From the NCBI GenBank assembly GCA_907165065.1, contig OU015523.1, positions 122,927,023 to 122,991,022 of the forward strand: a DNA stretch of 64,000 bases, given 5' to 3'. Positions 45,363 to 58,960 of the stretch are shown here, piece after piece. This DNA comes from Caprimulgus europaeus. Its lineage: Eukaryota > Chordata > Aves > Caprimulgiformes > Caprimulgidae. Within the stretch, counting starts at the first letter, position 1; every line of letters starts with the position of its first letter. The notes below the pieces were generated by a model that saw only the letters and a list, made by a program, of their open reading frames with translations, was not told the DNA's origin and did not search any database. The position numbers and the translations under genes were made by a program.

Positions 45363-48004
45363 TACCAGGTATACCAGAGGTCTAGCATGGTTGGTGAAAT
45401 ATGCATCTGAGTTAAGAGCTTAGCTTCACAATCTACTACAAGAGTGCATGTCCCAGCATTTCCTTACCTGAAGCAGCCTATGAACCAGGGAGAATTTGGC
45501 CCTGAAATGCATACTGTGCCATTTCCAAGGTGATCTTATTCCCACATGAAGCCTGTGATTTTCCTATATATCTGAAAGCTGGAGTAGCAGGGAGTCATTA
45601 GTACCTAAATATCTCAGATCCAGGAAAGGACCCTGGTATGAGAAATAGCTTTATTTTATAACAGGAAAAAAGAAAGAGAAGAACTGAGCACAGTTCTCCA
45701 CCAGCACCCACCCCAACTATACAGTGTCTATTAAGGTGGCCACTGAGATAGGAGAGCTTCCAAGAAAAATTTGCCACATTCAGCCACAACACCATTGGGT
45801 AGAGCCAGGCTCCACGTGCTCTGTTTGCTCTCTGGAGAGAAGCAAGTAGCATGGGGTTTGGCCACGAGATTAGGTGTTCAGTAAAAAAAAACCCAAAAAA
45901 CCAAACCAAACCAACCAACCAACCAACCAATGCTTCTGTGCAAAAATCCAGGCTGTGGGAAGAGCCTCATTGCAGCTTCAAGCAAGAAAGAAACAGATTT
46001 GGGTTGAGTTCTCAGACTGGGAAACCTCCCCAGCACCAATTCCTGGAGTTAATGGTCTGGCTCAGATGCAGCCACTATGTGACCTAGAGAATCAGGCAGC
46101 TGCCTGCTGCCTCCTACAACCTTCTGGAACATCCTTTACCTTCTAGTGAAGCAATGTTTCATACCTGAGCTTTGCAGATGGAGTCAGACAGACATTGACC
46201 TATGGTTTCACTCTGGGGCAAGTTCTGTATGGATGTAAAGTTGCCTTACACCACAGATATAAAAAAGGAGGCATCAGTTTACACTGGCAGAGGATTTATC
46301 TCAGACTTGCTAACCTGGGGCAAGCTTGTAGAAGGCAAGAAAGTCAAGATACAGAAATAATAGTGTTTAAAATAAGTTTTATAGTTAAAGCATGTTTTTC
46401 TCACCCAAGACAAATTGAGGAAGCACTGTTCAGCACCCACCATGCAATTAAAAAATATCTAAAATAGTCAGTGTATTTCTGCATTGGAGCCATTCATTAC
46501 TGATAATATATATTATTACGTATTCAAAATCAATAACACTGCTCATGTGTGACAAAACTGTTGATTTTTTCTGCTCTGTGGGCATGGTATGAAAAGCTAC
46601 TGTTTGAGAAAGGAAATTTGATGTCATAAATTCTGAATTCATCACTTCTGAAATCAGATGTTGACATTAGGAGGCCTAGTCAGCCTTCAGCATGATGTAG
46701 GCTATGTCATCCAGGTATGTCATCCAGGCCATCTAGGTGTGTTTCCAGAAAGCACTGGGCTAACCTTTAAGATGATGATTGGTGGCACATTCATGCCCTC
46801 CTTAGGTAGCTTGTACCAATGGGAATTATCCTCTCCTGGATAATTGGAAGAGTGAACTCTTCCAAGCTTGCACTGAACTTTGAGCACAGTCCATTGACAT
46901 CAGAGGGTGTTAGAACAATGGGAGGCAAGTGTTGATAAAGCTCACTGGCATATGAAAAAAGCCACACATAAACAACACAAGCTTCCCAAGTGATAACTGC
47001 TGCCTCTCCCATCCTAAGTTTCATCTAGGATTAAAATAGAAAGAGTTTTCATTAAGATGCTGGTTTGATCATTCAAGCCCTCTGGCTTGCCTGATTCATT
47101 CTCCAACAGATTCCCACCAACCTTTGTGCCTTTCTGGAGAAGTCCTTCTCAAGTTGCTGCCATCCCCAAAAGCTGCACATCTCTGAGCACCATCTCACTC
47201 TCCTCTTCCGAGAGAAATTTGAGCCCAAATCTTCCCCTGGATGTTTTTTAGCAGATTTCACCCCAGCTGGAAGTTGAAATCATTCAGACTGTGGTACTGT
47301 AACTCCTTTAAGGTCAGACTGGGTACTGCTGATTTACACCAAGCCAAGGCAGCTCAGATCCCTCCATCTCTCTACTGTAGGCTGCACCACCTCCAGATCC
47401 CACAAAATGAAAGGGAGTTCCACTCAAGCCCTAGGATGAGGCAACCTGTAGGGTTTATTCTTCTTTTAGATGTGATTCAAAACCCACTGAGGCCAGTCAG
47501 GGACTTTCCACTGAATCAAGACCTCTGGATGATTCATTATAAGCAGATTGCTGCCTGCAAGGACTGAAAAAAACACTCCAAAGGAACTGGATTCAGTTAC
47601 TGGTTCTGCTACTTGCCTTCTCAGGAGGTTTCTGGCCTCTATTTCTCCTCTTAACTCTTGTCTCTTTGCAGGGAAGAAGGATCGGGCTTATCCTTCTGGG
47701 ACTGGAGAAATATCAGTCTCCATCTGAGATGCTGTTGCACCACAAATACATTTCAAAAGCAAAATACATACAATTCAACTATGGGAAGCTCCCAGTTCTC
47801 CTTGCTTGCTCACAGTAAAACATCATCATTCAGGAAGAGACAGGGTGGACACTCTGGTTTATAGCAAGGGAACATATAACCCAATATCTGCAGTGGACAC
47901 TCAAACAGTATGAACACATTTGGTACTACTCCTGTGTACTGTCCCAGCCCCTGACCATTTTCTGGAGAGGGTATGAAGTAAGTCTAGTGAGTAATCTCCA
48001 ACAG
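45363..48004. other. Unique sequence with no recognisable gene
   Basis: A (CCAA)n-like stretch lies at about 45896-45930. Open frames up to 110 codons (45598-45930, -) are not recognised. Confidence 0.55.
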
Positions 48005-48135
48005 ATCTCCTTTCCAAGGACTCCTCCACTGAAGCCCATAGTCATGCTTTGCATCTACCACATCATCTGGTGATGAGTTCCACAGGTTAACTGCTGACTT
48101 CAGGGCCTTCTGCTGGTCTCCTGCTGTTGTTGGGT
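48005..48135 (-). mobile_element. Possible ancient CR1/L3-type 3' fragment
   Basis: 'tttgcatctaccacatcatctggtgatgagttccacaggttaactg' resembles the antisense of an old LINE tail found across amniotes. One block only, so low confidence. Confidence 0.4.
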
Positions 48136-51100
48136 CCACTCACAGCTGGTGAAGTTGCTGTGTCAACCCATCCAATGTTGTAGATTTTGCAAAAACTACC
48201 CCAGGCAAGCATCTCAGCCAAGTGAGCAAGCTGCATGGAGTTCAAATTTGACATATCTTAATATGCAACACTTGAGTCTTCAAACACTTTTATAAGCTGG
48301 TGCCTCACTCCTTTTTCCCTGTAAAATGTCAGCCAGGCCCATGGCTGCAGCCTGGCTCTGGCTTGAGGCGATGTAGATCATAGCCTGGAAGCTGAAAACC
48401 ACCTCAGAATAAAAGGCTCAGATTGTCTGCCAGTGCCTCGTGCAATGAAATACAGTTCAGCTCATAAAACGTCAAAGGTATGTCAGTGTGAAGAGAGAGA
48501 GGGGAAACAAAAAAGGAGAAAAGTTGGAAAAGGGGTTTTGATAGCAGCCAGGAAAATGTAACTCCTTCTACTTAATCTTTCTTTACTCCTTCTGAGCTTG
48601 AAACTTTCTTTCAGCAGAGGAAAAAAAGGGGAAGAAGGGTTAAAATGGAGCAGGAGCAAATAAGTCTCTGTTGGCGTTGTATCAAGGAATCATACACATC
48701 GAGTGTTGAAGTTCCTGCAGCGCTTTAACACCCTTCCCCACATGCTATCTCCAAAATTCCTTCACCTCTCCTCTTGCAGCAGCCAGACAGCATCTGCCTG
48801 CTGTGCTCAGCTGTCTTGCAGGTATGATCTTGTTTGCTCTGGGCTACGTGGCTGCAGGAGACCGTAGTCATTTTGAGTTTCATGGTGTTTCTCCTTTCAA
48901 GTCTGGTTACATTTCAAGGGACCCTAAACTTTGACTTTAGGGTTACAGGGCAGGAGAGGTAAAGGGAAGGGAAAGATGGGTTCCCCAAAGGAACATAGTC
49001 AAATGATCACTAAGGAGCTGGACCAGAAATGACTGCAGCATGTTCTTCTACCTTGTTCCTCAGAGCAGCAGGAAGAGACTGGACAGACTGAGTTGTCTTT
49101 GACCCCTGAAATGATCTCCAGTGGAGTTTCCCAGACTAACGCATCTCAGTGCTACTCTCCTTTTCCCCTGCTGTCCACACCACGCTCAATGCCCAGCTCT
49201 TAGTGACATCCCATCAAGATCAGCATCCCCTCATCACCCCACCACCCAGATCAGCCTGCAAGGGGTCAGCAAAGAGGTCTTTCTTCCCTTCCTGCCACCT
49301 GAACACAGGGCATGGCTGCTCAACGTGGGACCAGCAAGACTTCTCCCAGCACTACATCCCCATCGGTTGCTCGTTCTCGGAGGGCCTCTGCCTGGCTCTG
49401 CTCCACTAATGTTCTCTCTGTCATACCAAAACAATCAGCCAGCACCAGTGTATATGTCTATCGAAACCAGCAAGCAGTGGGTCAAGAGTGCACCCCAGGA
49501 GAACATGGTGTAAATAACTGACTCCATCTGCTTCGGGTCAGAACAGCTCCAACTCATCAGAGGGAACCAAAGAGCCTCCACGGGCGGTGAAGGGGCTTTC
49601 TGCCTCCATCCAGGGAGTTGGCACTGGAAGAAGCCAAACAGGCTCTCAGTGTTTATGCTGTCAGGCTCTGAGGTATTCATCTTCATCTCGAAACACATTC
49701 CTCACAGAACACTTCTGTGCTTCAAACTGTAACATCGGGAGAGCTAAGGAAATAAAAATGGGGAGGATGATGGGAACCCGTCCTGCCTGGCATACAGCAG
49801 CAACTACTCCCATGCCTGGGGCATCTCCTGAGAGGTAGGAGGACACTGCATGGTGCTGATTTGTTTTCATCCTGTCATGGGCATCTGAAATGAAGGATTG
49901 TCCACTGATAGCTCGCTGCCATGTGGGGAAGGTGCAGGGAAGCAAAGGGGTTGTTGCAAATCCAAGCTGGAAATTTTCTTCTTTGGGTCCCCTCCTGCTT
50001 TTAGTAGTGGGCTCAAAATCTTAGAGCAACAAAAGGTCAACAGGGAAAGGGTTGGTGGGCATTACTAGTGTTCAGAACACATAGGTACCAGAGAGAGATC
50101 TAACCAGGAGCATCCCTAGATTGTCACCTCATCTCCTCTCCAAATATTAGGCACAAACAAACTCAGAGCCCTAACTGCCTTTTCGGAATGGGGGTCCACC
50201 TTCTAACCCTTCCCTCAGTTATAGGATCAAAATTTAGACCTCCAAAGAGACTTCAGCTTTGAAATCCAGGCTTGGTTTTGTCTCCTCAGTGTTCACACAA
50301 ACAATTTCAAGAGAGACTTGGCATTTTGGATGTTGCTACTTTTTAAGGTTTGTTCAAGGATGCATTCCAGTAGGGCCCTGGGACAATGCTGAGCTCAACC
50401 CACCCACCATGTCCCGATGGTTTGTTTCAAGTTGAGTCCTTTCTAAAATTAAAGTACCACAAAATACAAGTGAATTGTGTAAATTTGGCCATGGACACTG
50501 AATTTATTCTCATGCAATGCTCCTTTTATCCCATGAACAGTATTTCTTTCAGCCTTCAGGCTAACCAGACTCTATTCTCAGCATTTTCACCTCTTTGCTT
50601 TTAATGCAAGCCTGTTGCTTTCATCCCAGCCTCTGAGAACTGGGATTTGTTTTTCCATTGGTAACTTTTACAGCTCCTTCTACCCGGAACCACCACATCA
50701 TTTTAACTGCTGTCAGTGTAGAGAAGGAAGAAAACTTTGGTTATACAGAGGGTAAGATACTGATATGAAAAAATACCAATGAATTCCCACAAAGACTGTT
50801 GTCTGTCCTGGGTCCTCTCCTTTATTGCAGTTTATAAGTAGAACTTGGGAGCTGATGGAACAGCCAGTGAACCTACAGCCCTATGAACGGAGGCAGCAGA
50901 GAGGAACCACAAACCTCTCCCAGCTGTGATCACACATGGTACACTTTTCCCCAAAAGATATTCCACTGTCTGGGAGAAGGAAAAACACTTGCAAGCCTTG
51001 ATGGCAACTTGTTGGTTCTTCTCTCACAGAGAACTGAAGCTTGCAATCACTTATTCTTTGTTGTTTGGTGGTTACCTCCTTGGTCACCTGGCATTTTCCT

Positions 51101-52619
51101 GCACTGTGCCCAAATCCTTGAAATATCTGGTTGTTTGATCTGGATGGACTGCTCTGGGTGATAGGGAAAGCACACATGAATAACCCAAGAATAAACTCCC
51201 AGGGTTAAATAAAGGGAGTAATTTTTGCACATCTCTGGGTGTTCCATTCAGGGAAATAGATTTGGTAACACTGGTGGGAGCTGTAATTTAACATTTCCAA
51301 TAGAGAGCAAAGAAATATGTCCTTCTGAGTTTGATATCACGAAACTTCCTCCTCCTCCACCATATGTTCTAAACTTCTGGGGCAGCTTTGAGTCCTGATC
51401 TTGAGTTGTCCCACATGGCAGGTAGAAGAAGTTGAAATGCCTGGAAGTAATGTTCAACCTGCTCTGCTAAGGAGAACAGGGTAAAGCACAATATGATGAG
51501 GTCTGAAAGCAGTTTTCTTTGCCTTCTGGTTCCTGTGGCTCCTGGCTGCCCTTGTTTCCTTTGCTCATAAGCTTTTCTGAAATTTGAAAGGCAACAAAAC
51601 TAAGAACCTCACAAATCCACCTGTTACTTGAAAAAAGGCATTTGAGAAGACAAGAGATATCAGGAAATTTTTAGAAGAAATCAGGCAACAAAGGCTATCC
51701 TGGATGGGGGGATGGGGCTTTGGGGAGCTTGTGTTTCCTTCTTGTGCCTTCAGGAGAGTGTGAGCCAGGGGGAGATAATGACACTGCTTTCTACTCACCT
51801 GTCTGTGGTGTTGAGTGCTACCAGCTCCTATAGAGGGGAATGGAGAAGAAATGATATATGATGCAGCCTTTACTAGATGTCCAGAAGAAAATGTCCATGA
51901 AACTCAGACCTCCTACAGTCCCTGTCTCTGATGGTGTGACAGTGCTGCAGCAAGAGGAGGCATTTAATGGAAGGACTCAGAAAGATGCCCCAGGAGGTGC
52001 TACATCACCTCTTCTTCAGAGCTACACATGCCATATATCATGTTCAGCAAGGCTGACTCTACTAGCAATGCCAGAAAAATCCCACAGTCAGAGATTTAGC
52101 CTGGGCTAAACCTCCTGATGGCTTTTAGATTTGAGGGAGGTGTGCTTCATGCCTTCACCTTCTTGGTCCCATATTTTTCCCACTCAGACAAGGTCAACAG
52201 GACCTGGTAGGGATAGGAGTATAAGGTTATAAGTGCAACATCCCAAATATTTATGCTGCAGATCTCAGAGACTGACTGAGTTACAGTGTGCACCACGATT
52301 TGTCTTGCACAAAGCTGAGGAAGGCTGGGATTTCTGTTTCCTTTGGGACCCAGGACTTGCATTTTGGCCTTGATGGAGCAATAACTGGGCAACACCCTGA
52401 AAAGTCACAGATGTATTATTGCCTGCTGAGTTTCTCCTCTCAAAAGTGCAAACAAACCATAAGTCAAGTTTTCATCTTGTTTGCTCTCAAGTGCAAAAAA
52501 ATAAGCAGGATAGTACAACCCATGGAGGCAGCAGCTCCTGAAATGCATAAATCTCCACCTCATTTCTCACACTGTTTTTAGTGGGATATTCCTTCTACTT
52601 CATGACTTTGCCACTTTTT
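48136..52619. other. Unique sequence with no recognisable gene
   Basis: No transposon recognised. The open frame at 49121-49513 (130 codons) and its neighbours are proline/serine-rich on all readings, and no domain is seen. Confidence 0.5.
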
Positions 52620-52660
52620 GTCCCCTCCCGGCTGTCAGATAGATCTAGCTGGGAGGGGAC
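52620..52660. other. GC-rich 14-bp inverted repeat (hairpin)
   Basis: Left arm 52620-52633 (GTCCCCTCCCGGCT) pairs with right arm 52647-52660 (AGCTGGGAGGGGAC) around a 13-nt loop. One position is G-T as DNA and would be a G-U pair in RNA. The right arm abuts a (TA)n tract. Confidence 0.85.
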
Positions 52661-52716
52661 TATATATATATATATATAAATAAATAAACAAATAAATAAA
52701 TATATATCTATATATT
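52661..52716. repeat. (TA)n(AAAT)n microsatellite
   Basis: (TA)8 or so, then AAAT units, then TATATATC. A (TTG)5 tract follows at about 52771-52785. Confidence 0.93.
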
Positions 52717-55700
52717 TGCTCTTTCTTATCCTGCTGATGATCTCCTGAGATCCTGCAGCCTTTAAAGATTTTTGTTGTTGTTGTTGAGGAATAAAGTGCT
52801 GGGAATTCAAGGGATGAGCCTACACCTGGTCTGCAAACAGTTGGAGTGGTGAGCATCACTGCCTCTCCTTTCTCTTCCCCTGGCCAGCTTCTCTCTATGC
52901 CTCTCTGACAAAATCACTCTGGAAGTGAGATATGGTAGCCATGGATGCTCTGATTCTTCAAGTGCACTCAGCCAGGCTGTGTGCAACCACCAGGATCCAA
53001 GCAAATGGACTTTATGTGGAGGTAGATTGACGGTGCCTACCTCATTTAACATGACTCACACAGGCAAGGGGCTTCTCAAGCATCAGGGAGGTCCTTAAGA
53101 GCCTGTTGGTTTTGGCCTTTGTTGAAAGAGCTACAGCCCATCAATCTTCTCCCAGTGTCCAGTTGAGAAATGGGGATTATTCTTTTCTCATGCTCTGCTT
53201 TAAGAGATATGGCAGAAGGTGATTTATCTCCTTAGAAATTTTTTGATGCCAAGATAATCCCACTGTCTTCACCCTAGCTCTGTGCAGACACCACCTCCAG
53301 ATGATCTAAAGATGGTCTTCCTTTTTCCCTGGTGCTCAGGACCCACCATTCTCTTTGTGAGATGTAGAAAGAAGTGGTGTAAACTTTTCTGCCTCTCCTG
53401 TATCGTCTCTATATGAAGAAGTTGTGAGCACAGCTGGAAGTAATGCAGGCGAGCAGGTGAGCTCACGAGAAGTTTCCATAGAAGCCATGGAACTAAAACC
53501 CTTCAGCCTTTGATGGCAATATCATCCCTGAGCCCTCGCAGCTTTGCTGGGAGTGTAATGCATTTGGAATGGAGTGGCAGCCCAAGGAATTTGAGACATT
53601 AAGCCAAGGGTGGATTAAGGTTAAATGGGTCCCAGATCCACCCGAATATTGCCCTACCAGAAAGAAAACTTCCTGGCCTCCCAGGACATTCTCCTTCCCC
53701 TGAAGAGAAGTGGAATTGCTAAAACTGTGCTGCAAGGAGCTTGATACATGAATGACAGGGTGAAATTATGGTCTTGACCAGAGGGTTGGTTTAGATTGTC
53801 TGATGGTCAGATCTGCCAGGTTTGGTCCTCCTCTATGTCCCCCACTGTCTAAAGGGGTAGTCTGCAGAGAACTCTTTGCATGGATGATCCCAAAAGGCAG
53901 CAAGGGTACAGGTACTCATGTCTAGGGGGAAGAAGAGATGTTAAATTAGTAGGTCATGCCCCAAAGGAAAATGATGTTGGCTTTTTTTCTTCATTCTCTT
54001 CCTCTTTCAGTTGGGTCTTACACAGCCTGTGGTTACTATCCATGTAAAACCTGCTGCTTGATGCTTTCACAAAGCATTTTCTCTTCCTTTCCAGTGATTT
54101 CCAGTTATCATTCCAGGACATGGGCTCCATTCCTGGGAGCGCTGTGCCTGCAAGGTTATAGCTCTGCATGAGTTTGAGCAATGAAGAACATGAATGACCC
54201 ACATCTGCAGAAGAAGGACAGGATAAAAGACACGCTACTTGTCACCTGCAGACTGGTGATCCAGGGAAAATCCCAGCCCTGGGAAAATTTGGATCAATCT
54301 TTTTTGCAGCTGTCAGCTGCCTCTGTAGTTGCTTATACCTGCAGTTTCACTCTGAATAGCCTGGTGTGCTGAGGAAAACCTGAGCTGCATCTGAGCATCC
54401 TGGACCGGGTTGAGTCACTCCACAAGTTCTGGTCCTGCTTGGTGGCTGAGCCATTTGGTTGCAGGTGGGTCATTAGTAAATTTTCTGGTACACTGTGTTG
54501 TAACATAATCACCCTCTCTTTGTTATCTACTTTTTGGGGGGTAGAAGTAAGAGGTTCCAGGGCTTTTTTCTTTTGCAGCCACAAAACTAATTTTCTGTGT
54601 TAAAAAAAAAAAGGAAAGAAAGATCCAACAGCTCCTTCTGGGGGAAGGGACAGAGTTGGTAATGACTTACAGAGCCATGAACCAGCAGCACAGAACAATA
54701 CATCCCAGGCAGAGGAGTTTAAAACAAATGAAGTCCAGCCTACAATTGCCCAGGGGCTTGGAAATAAATGATAGAGTCAATCTGAGAGAGAGATCTCACG
54801 GCTAAAAATTAACATCTGATGCTGACTGCTTGAAGAGTCTCTGGGGAGAAGGAAATTGTCATCCTTGCGAAACTGGGAGCTCTGGTGGTTGCAACTCCCA
54901 GGATCCCATCTCTGGTCTGGGGTGGCCTGAAGTTGTGTGCAGGGGGCACATGCTGCTCCCACATCAGCTGCTACAGTCCCACCCTGCATCCATGGGGTTT
55001 TGTGAGTCACGATGGTCCCTCAGCCCCTGTGGGTGACTGAGCCATGTTAGCACCAAGAGGCATCGTGGAATTTGGCCTCTCCCTCGTAGGTTTTGAAATT
55101 CAGACACATTTTGTAGCAACATGTGGTTTTGTTTTCAGCTGTTTATTATAATGTCTTGTGTGCTCTGTTATGAAAAGGAGCTGGGTCTACAGCTGATGGA
55201 TGTGGTCCCGCAATACAAGAGAAATGTCACCTTTTTAGTTATTTATTTATTTTGAATAGAGAGATCTGATTACTTTTAAACTTTATTTTGTCATTATGCA
55301 ACCTTCCTGTTGGCATCATTAAAGACACAGCCCCAAACAGCTTTTAACTGTGCTTTAAACACAACATTTTCTTGGGATAGAGAAGATGAACTGGTTCCAT
55401 GAAAGATGTCAAGGACATATCACCTGTAATGATACCACAGGGGACAAATATCAACAGTAAAGAACAAGAATATCTTGCTCTTCACTAGTACCTTCTACTT
55501 GGCGTGGGCCCCATTGCCAATAGATCCAATGTCACAAATGAATTTGCAAAGTAGCCTCGTTCCCCTTTTAAAAGTGCAAAAATGAAGAGTGAGAAGTCAA
55601 CGTTGCTTAAATTTCTTCTTACTTCTATAGCTGCAAGTGGCAAAGGTTGCACAGACATAAGCAGAGCAGGATCAGACCCAAAGAGAGTGCAGGATCAGAC

Positions 55701-58639
55701 CCAAAGAGAATGCAGGAGCCCAGAGCATTGGTCCTTTGCATTTTCTCCTTTTACTGCTCTGATCTGTCTCAATGGCTTTCATCCCATGAGGCTGCCTGTC
55801 CTCAGACCCAAAAGTGTCACTGCAATTTATATATATATATTTGTTTGTCACAGTATTTCTGTCCCAGCCCAGATGCAGCTTGAATAGCAGGATGTGTTCA
55901 GCCTCAGTGACAGAAAGCATTGACGGGGGCTGGAGGGTCCTGCCTTCTCTAGATGTGGCTTCACGTCACGCCCTGAGAATATCCAGAAGAGCAACATTTC
56001 ATCCACCAAAATAAAAGTAAAATTAATGACCCCCACTCACATTAATTTTGAAAAGAAATTCATGTGCACCCAAACCCTCTGAGAATGCTCTGTTTTCCAT
56101 CTAGCTCCTCACCCAGTCATAACTGACTAAACTACTTTATATGCCCTTGGATTCTGGCCCAGAAAATGTGTGGTTTCTTAAAATATATCTGTATACACTA
56201 CTTTAATACCAGCCAATACCTTCTGAAATGTAGGTGGCCAGAAAGGCATTGGCTGATCTTTTCCTATTACATATTTTAAAAATGAGTTGACATTCGTATA
56301 TAAATTCTGCGTAAGCTTCACGGAGTTTTAGTAGCAATATTGAAAGGGAATGTCAACAAGCGCTTAGCTGCTAATATGGGCTGGAGATAATCACTAAGGT
56401 AGCCAGGCAAATTGTATTTCCAGGAAATTTTGTCAGTTAGGCAAAAGTAGAACAGCTTGGAAAAAAGAAAAAAAAATTAATAATAATCTTGATCTCTTTT
56501 CATGAAAGAAGTAGGTACTGTGAGGTCGAAAGGAAATTTGAAAATGGATATATAGGGTCCTAATTTACTTTAATATTTCCTGTGTAAAGTCTTAAAGTTA
56601 AAGATTGATTTTTCCAATAAACATTGCAAGCATAATGACCTGGAGGTATGATCACAGATCACGTACCAGATGGAGGGCGATGGAAAAAGAGCTACTGCTG
56701 TTAGAATATGTTTTGTCTTCTTTTTTTTTCTTGGTGAAACCTGCAGTAGTTTGAAAGAAAAGGATCAAACTCTGAAGTGTGCAGTAAGAAAGACTCCACT
56801 TACTGATGTATGAATAAAGATGGAAGAATCTGGCCCAGAAACAAACTCTCTAAGGGAAGGAAAGCACATATATCAAATTTAATTGAAATTTTGAGCGGAT
56901 TTCCGATACACAAATTGCATTTATAATTTGGTCCCAGCATCATAAATAGAGTAATCATAAAGTTTTGGTCAAAACTTTTATTTTCCCAACCAAAGGAAGT
57001 GTAGTTTTCACTGAAATGAAAACTTCTTTCACAGTCTTGACTTCAGCACAACTCCATGTTAAAACTGAGCAGGCACATTCAGACGATGTCCAGGGTCTGT
57101 GTGTCTGCACCTTCACAGAATGAAACACTTTGACCTTTTTTTTCCCCATTTTTCATGAGGCAAGCACTATTTTCATACAAGAAAACACAAGAACCTTTAA
57201 GTTGGATTTCAAATGAAATTGGTTGGTTTTCTTGAACTCAGTTGCTGTTGGTGGGTTATTATTATTATTTATTTTTTCTGGTGTATTTTTGTGTGTGTTT
57301 GCATGTTCAGGTTTCAGGAGGTGGAAGTTACCAAAGTCAAAGACTCTCCATCCAGAGCAGAAAAGCAAGTTCTCACTCACATCTAATTTCCACTCTAAAC
57401 ACATGGATAAATATATTAGAGAGAGATCGTGTTTTCTGGCTCCCTTCTCCCTTTAGGAGAAAGCAATTTGGGATGGAGCAACAAAACAAAGGGTAGAAAA
57501 TGGGCTTGCAGTCAGGACAGAGCCATCACTCAACAGACCAGGGCCACCATTTTTATGAGTCAACACTCCCTTGGTCACTACAGGGAACTGGGGATCAGCA
57601 TCTGTCCCTGATTTCACTCTCTCTTGGCTAAGAGTGTTTGCAAATGCATCCCTGTGTTTCCATATTTATTTAGTGTTAGCTTCTGCCATGATGTGTCTTC
57701 CCTGTAGGAATAATCACTCCTGCTCCTGGGTGCATGCAGCAGGATGTATTGTTGCATCTGCCATCCTCTGAGACCCCAATCCCACCCTCCCCCTCTTTAC
57801 AGCTGCTGCCTGTGACTTTAACACCTTCTCTTTGGGCTTTGGAGAAGGATGTCTTTGTCCCCAAACTCATCCAGCTTAGTGAGGAGATATGATAATTTCT
57901 CAAGAAGGTTGGTGCATCCATGCATTAGTGCTTATGGCTTCCTCACCAAGTCTTCAGCTATGTCAGCATCCCACCCTGGGGATGCTTTATGTGTTGTCAT
58001 CCCAACTGTATCCTGTTGGGCAAAAGGGATTCTTCACCCAGGACATTTCATGGTGCATCTGACAGATGGTCCTTCCTAAAATAACCCAGGTGCATGCAGG
58101 CGAGAGGGCTGCAAAAGCACCTGCTCTCCTGCCTGTTGTGTTCAGAGTGCTCTGAGGATGTCTCTCTACATCTCTTCTGGCTTTTGTTGGGATAAGTGCA
58201 TAAAATAACATCTCCCCCTCATCTCATCCCACCCCCTCCAACATGGAATATAGATCAAGGACAGTTGTTGGACAAGCAAAGAGTGTGAACCTCATCACGA
58301 GAGCAAAGGATGCAGAGGGAAAAACAGTGAAAATGTATATTGTTCCCAGCAATCTTAGAGAACATTTAAAATGCAACAATGGAACCTGACTCCTTCTGAA
58401 AACCTCCAAAGCACTTAAAAATGGGAATCCGGTCTCTCGCCCCCTCTCCACCCCACATACTCTGAAGTGTATAACAATAGAAACTCTGTTCCTACGGGTT
58501 CCCCTACAAATGACCCCTGGAAAGCAATGACTGCTTCCTGTAGGCTCCTGCCATCATCCCTTCCCCAGTTATATCTGCATCTGCTTCCAGATCCGTAATC
58601 ACATTCCCTTAATTGAGCTGTGAAGTAGAATTTACGTGA
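52717..58639. other. Unique sequence with no recognisable gene
   Basis: Apart from short simple repeats ((TTA)n near 57257-57272, A-run near 54602-54613) and a 23-bp tandem duplication at 55668-55713, nothing recognised. Open frames stay under 105 codons. Confidence 0.5.
55668..55713. repeat. 23-bp unit in tandem, two copies
   Basis: AGGATCAGACCCAAAGAGAG plus TGC, repeated with one substitution (G to A). Confidence 0.95.
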
Positions 58640-58960
58640 CTCCATTTAGATTTCGTCACTTGCCAATAAGGAGATAGTTATGTCAAATTAGACAAGAGGA
58701 ACATGAGATTCAGATCTTGGGGAGAATCTAATATCTAATAATCTGTGCCTGGCTATAGGTGATAATTTAAGATGAGTTTACGGAGCCCCTGTAATTACAT
58801 TTTCTATGTGTGCTTTGTTGTGGTTACCAGGTAACTGCAAAGTGATTACATGAATATTTATACTTGGCAGGCTAGACACTGCTGATACACAGGATTAGCA
58901 TCATTTTTTCACCCTTGTAATTCTTTATGCTAATATCTGGGACTCATATCAGGATAAAGG
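58640..58960. promoter_or_regulatory. Candidate conserved non-coding block
   Basis: AT-rich block with dense regulator-like motifs: an X-box-type inverted repeat GTTACC-A-GGTAAC (58823-58835) that fits the RFX consensus, a POU-octamer-like ATGCTAAT (58927-58934), and TAAT cores. Motifs of this size occur by chance. Conservation is not visible from one sequence. Confidence 0.25.
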
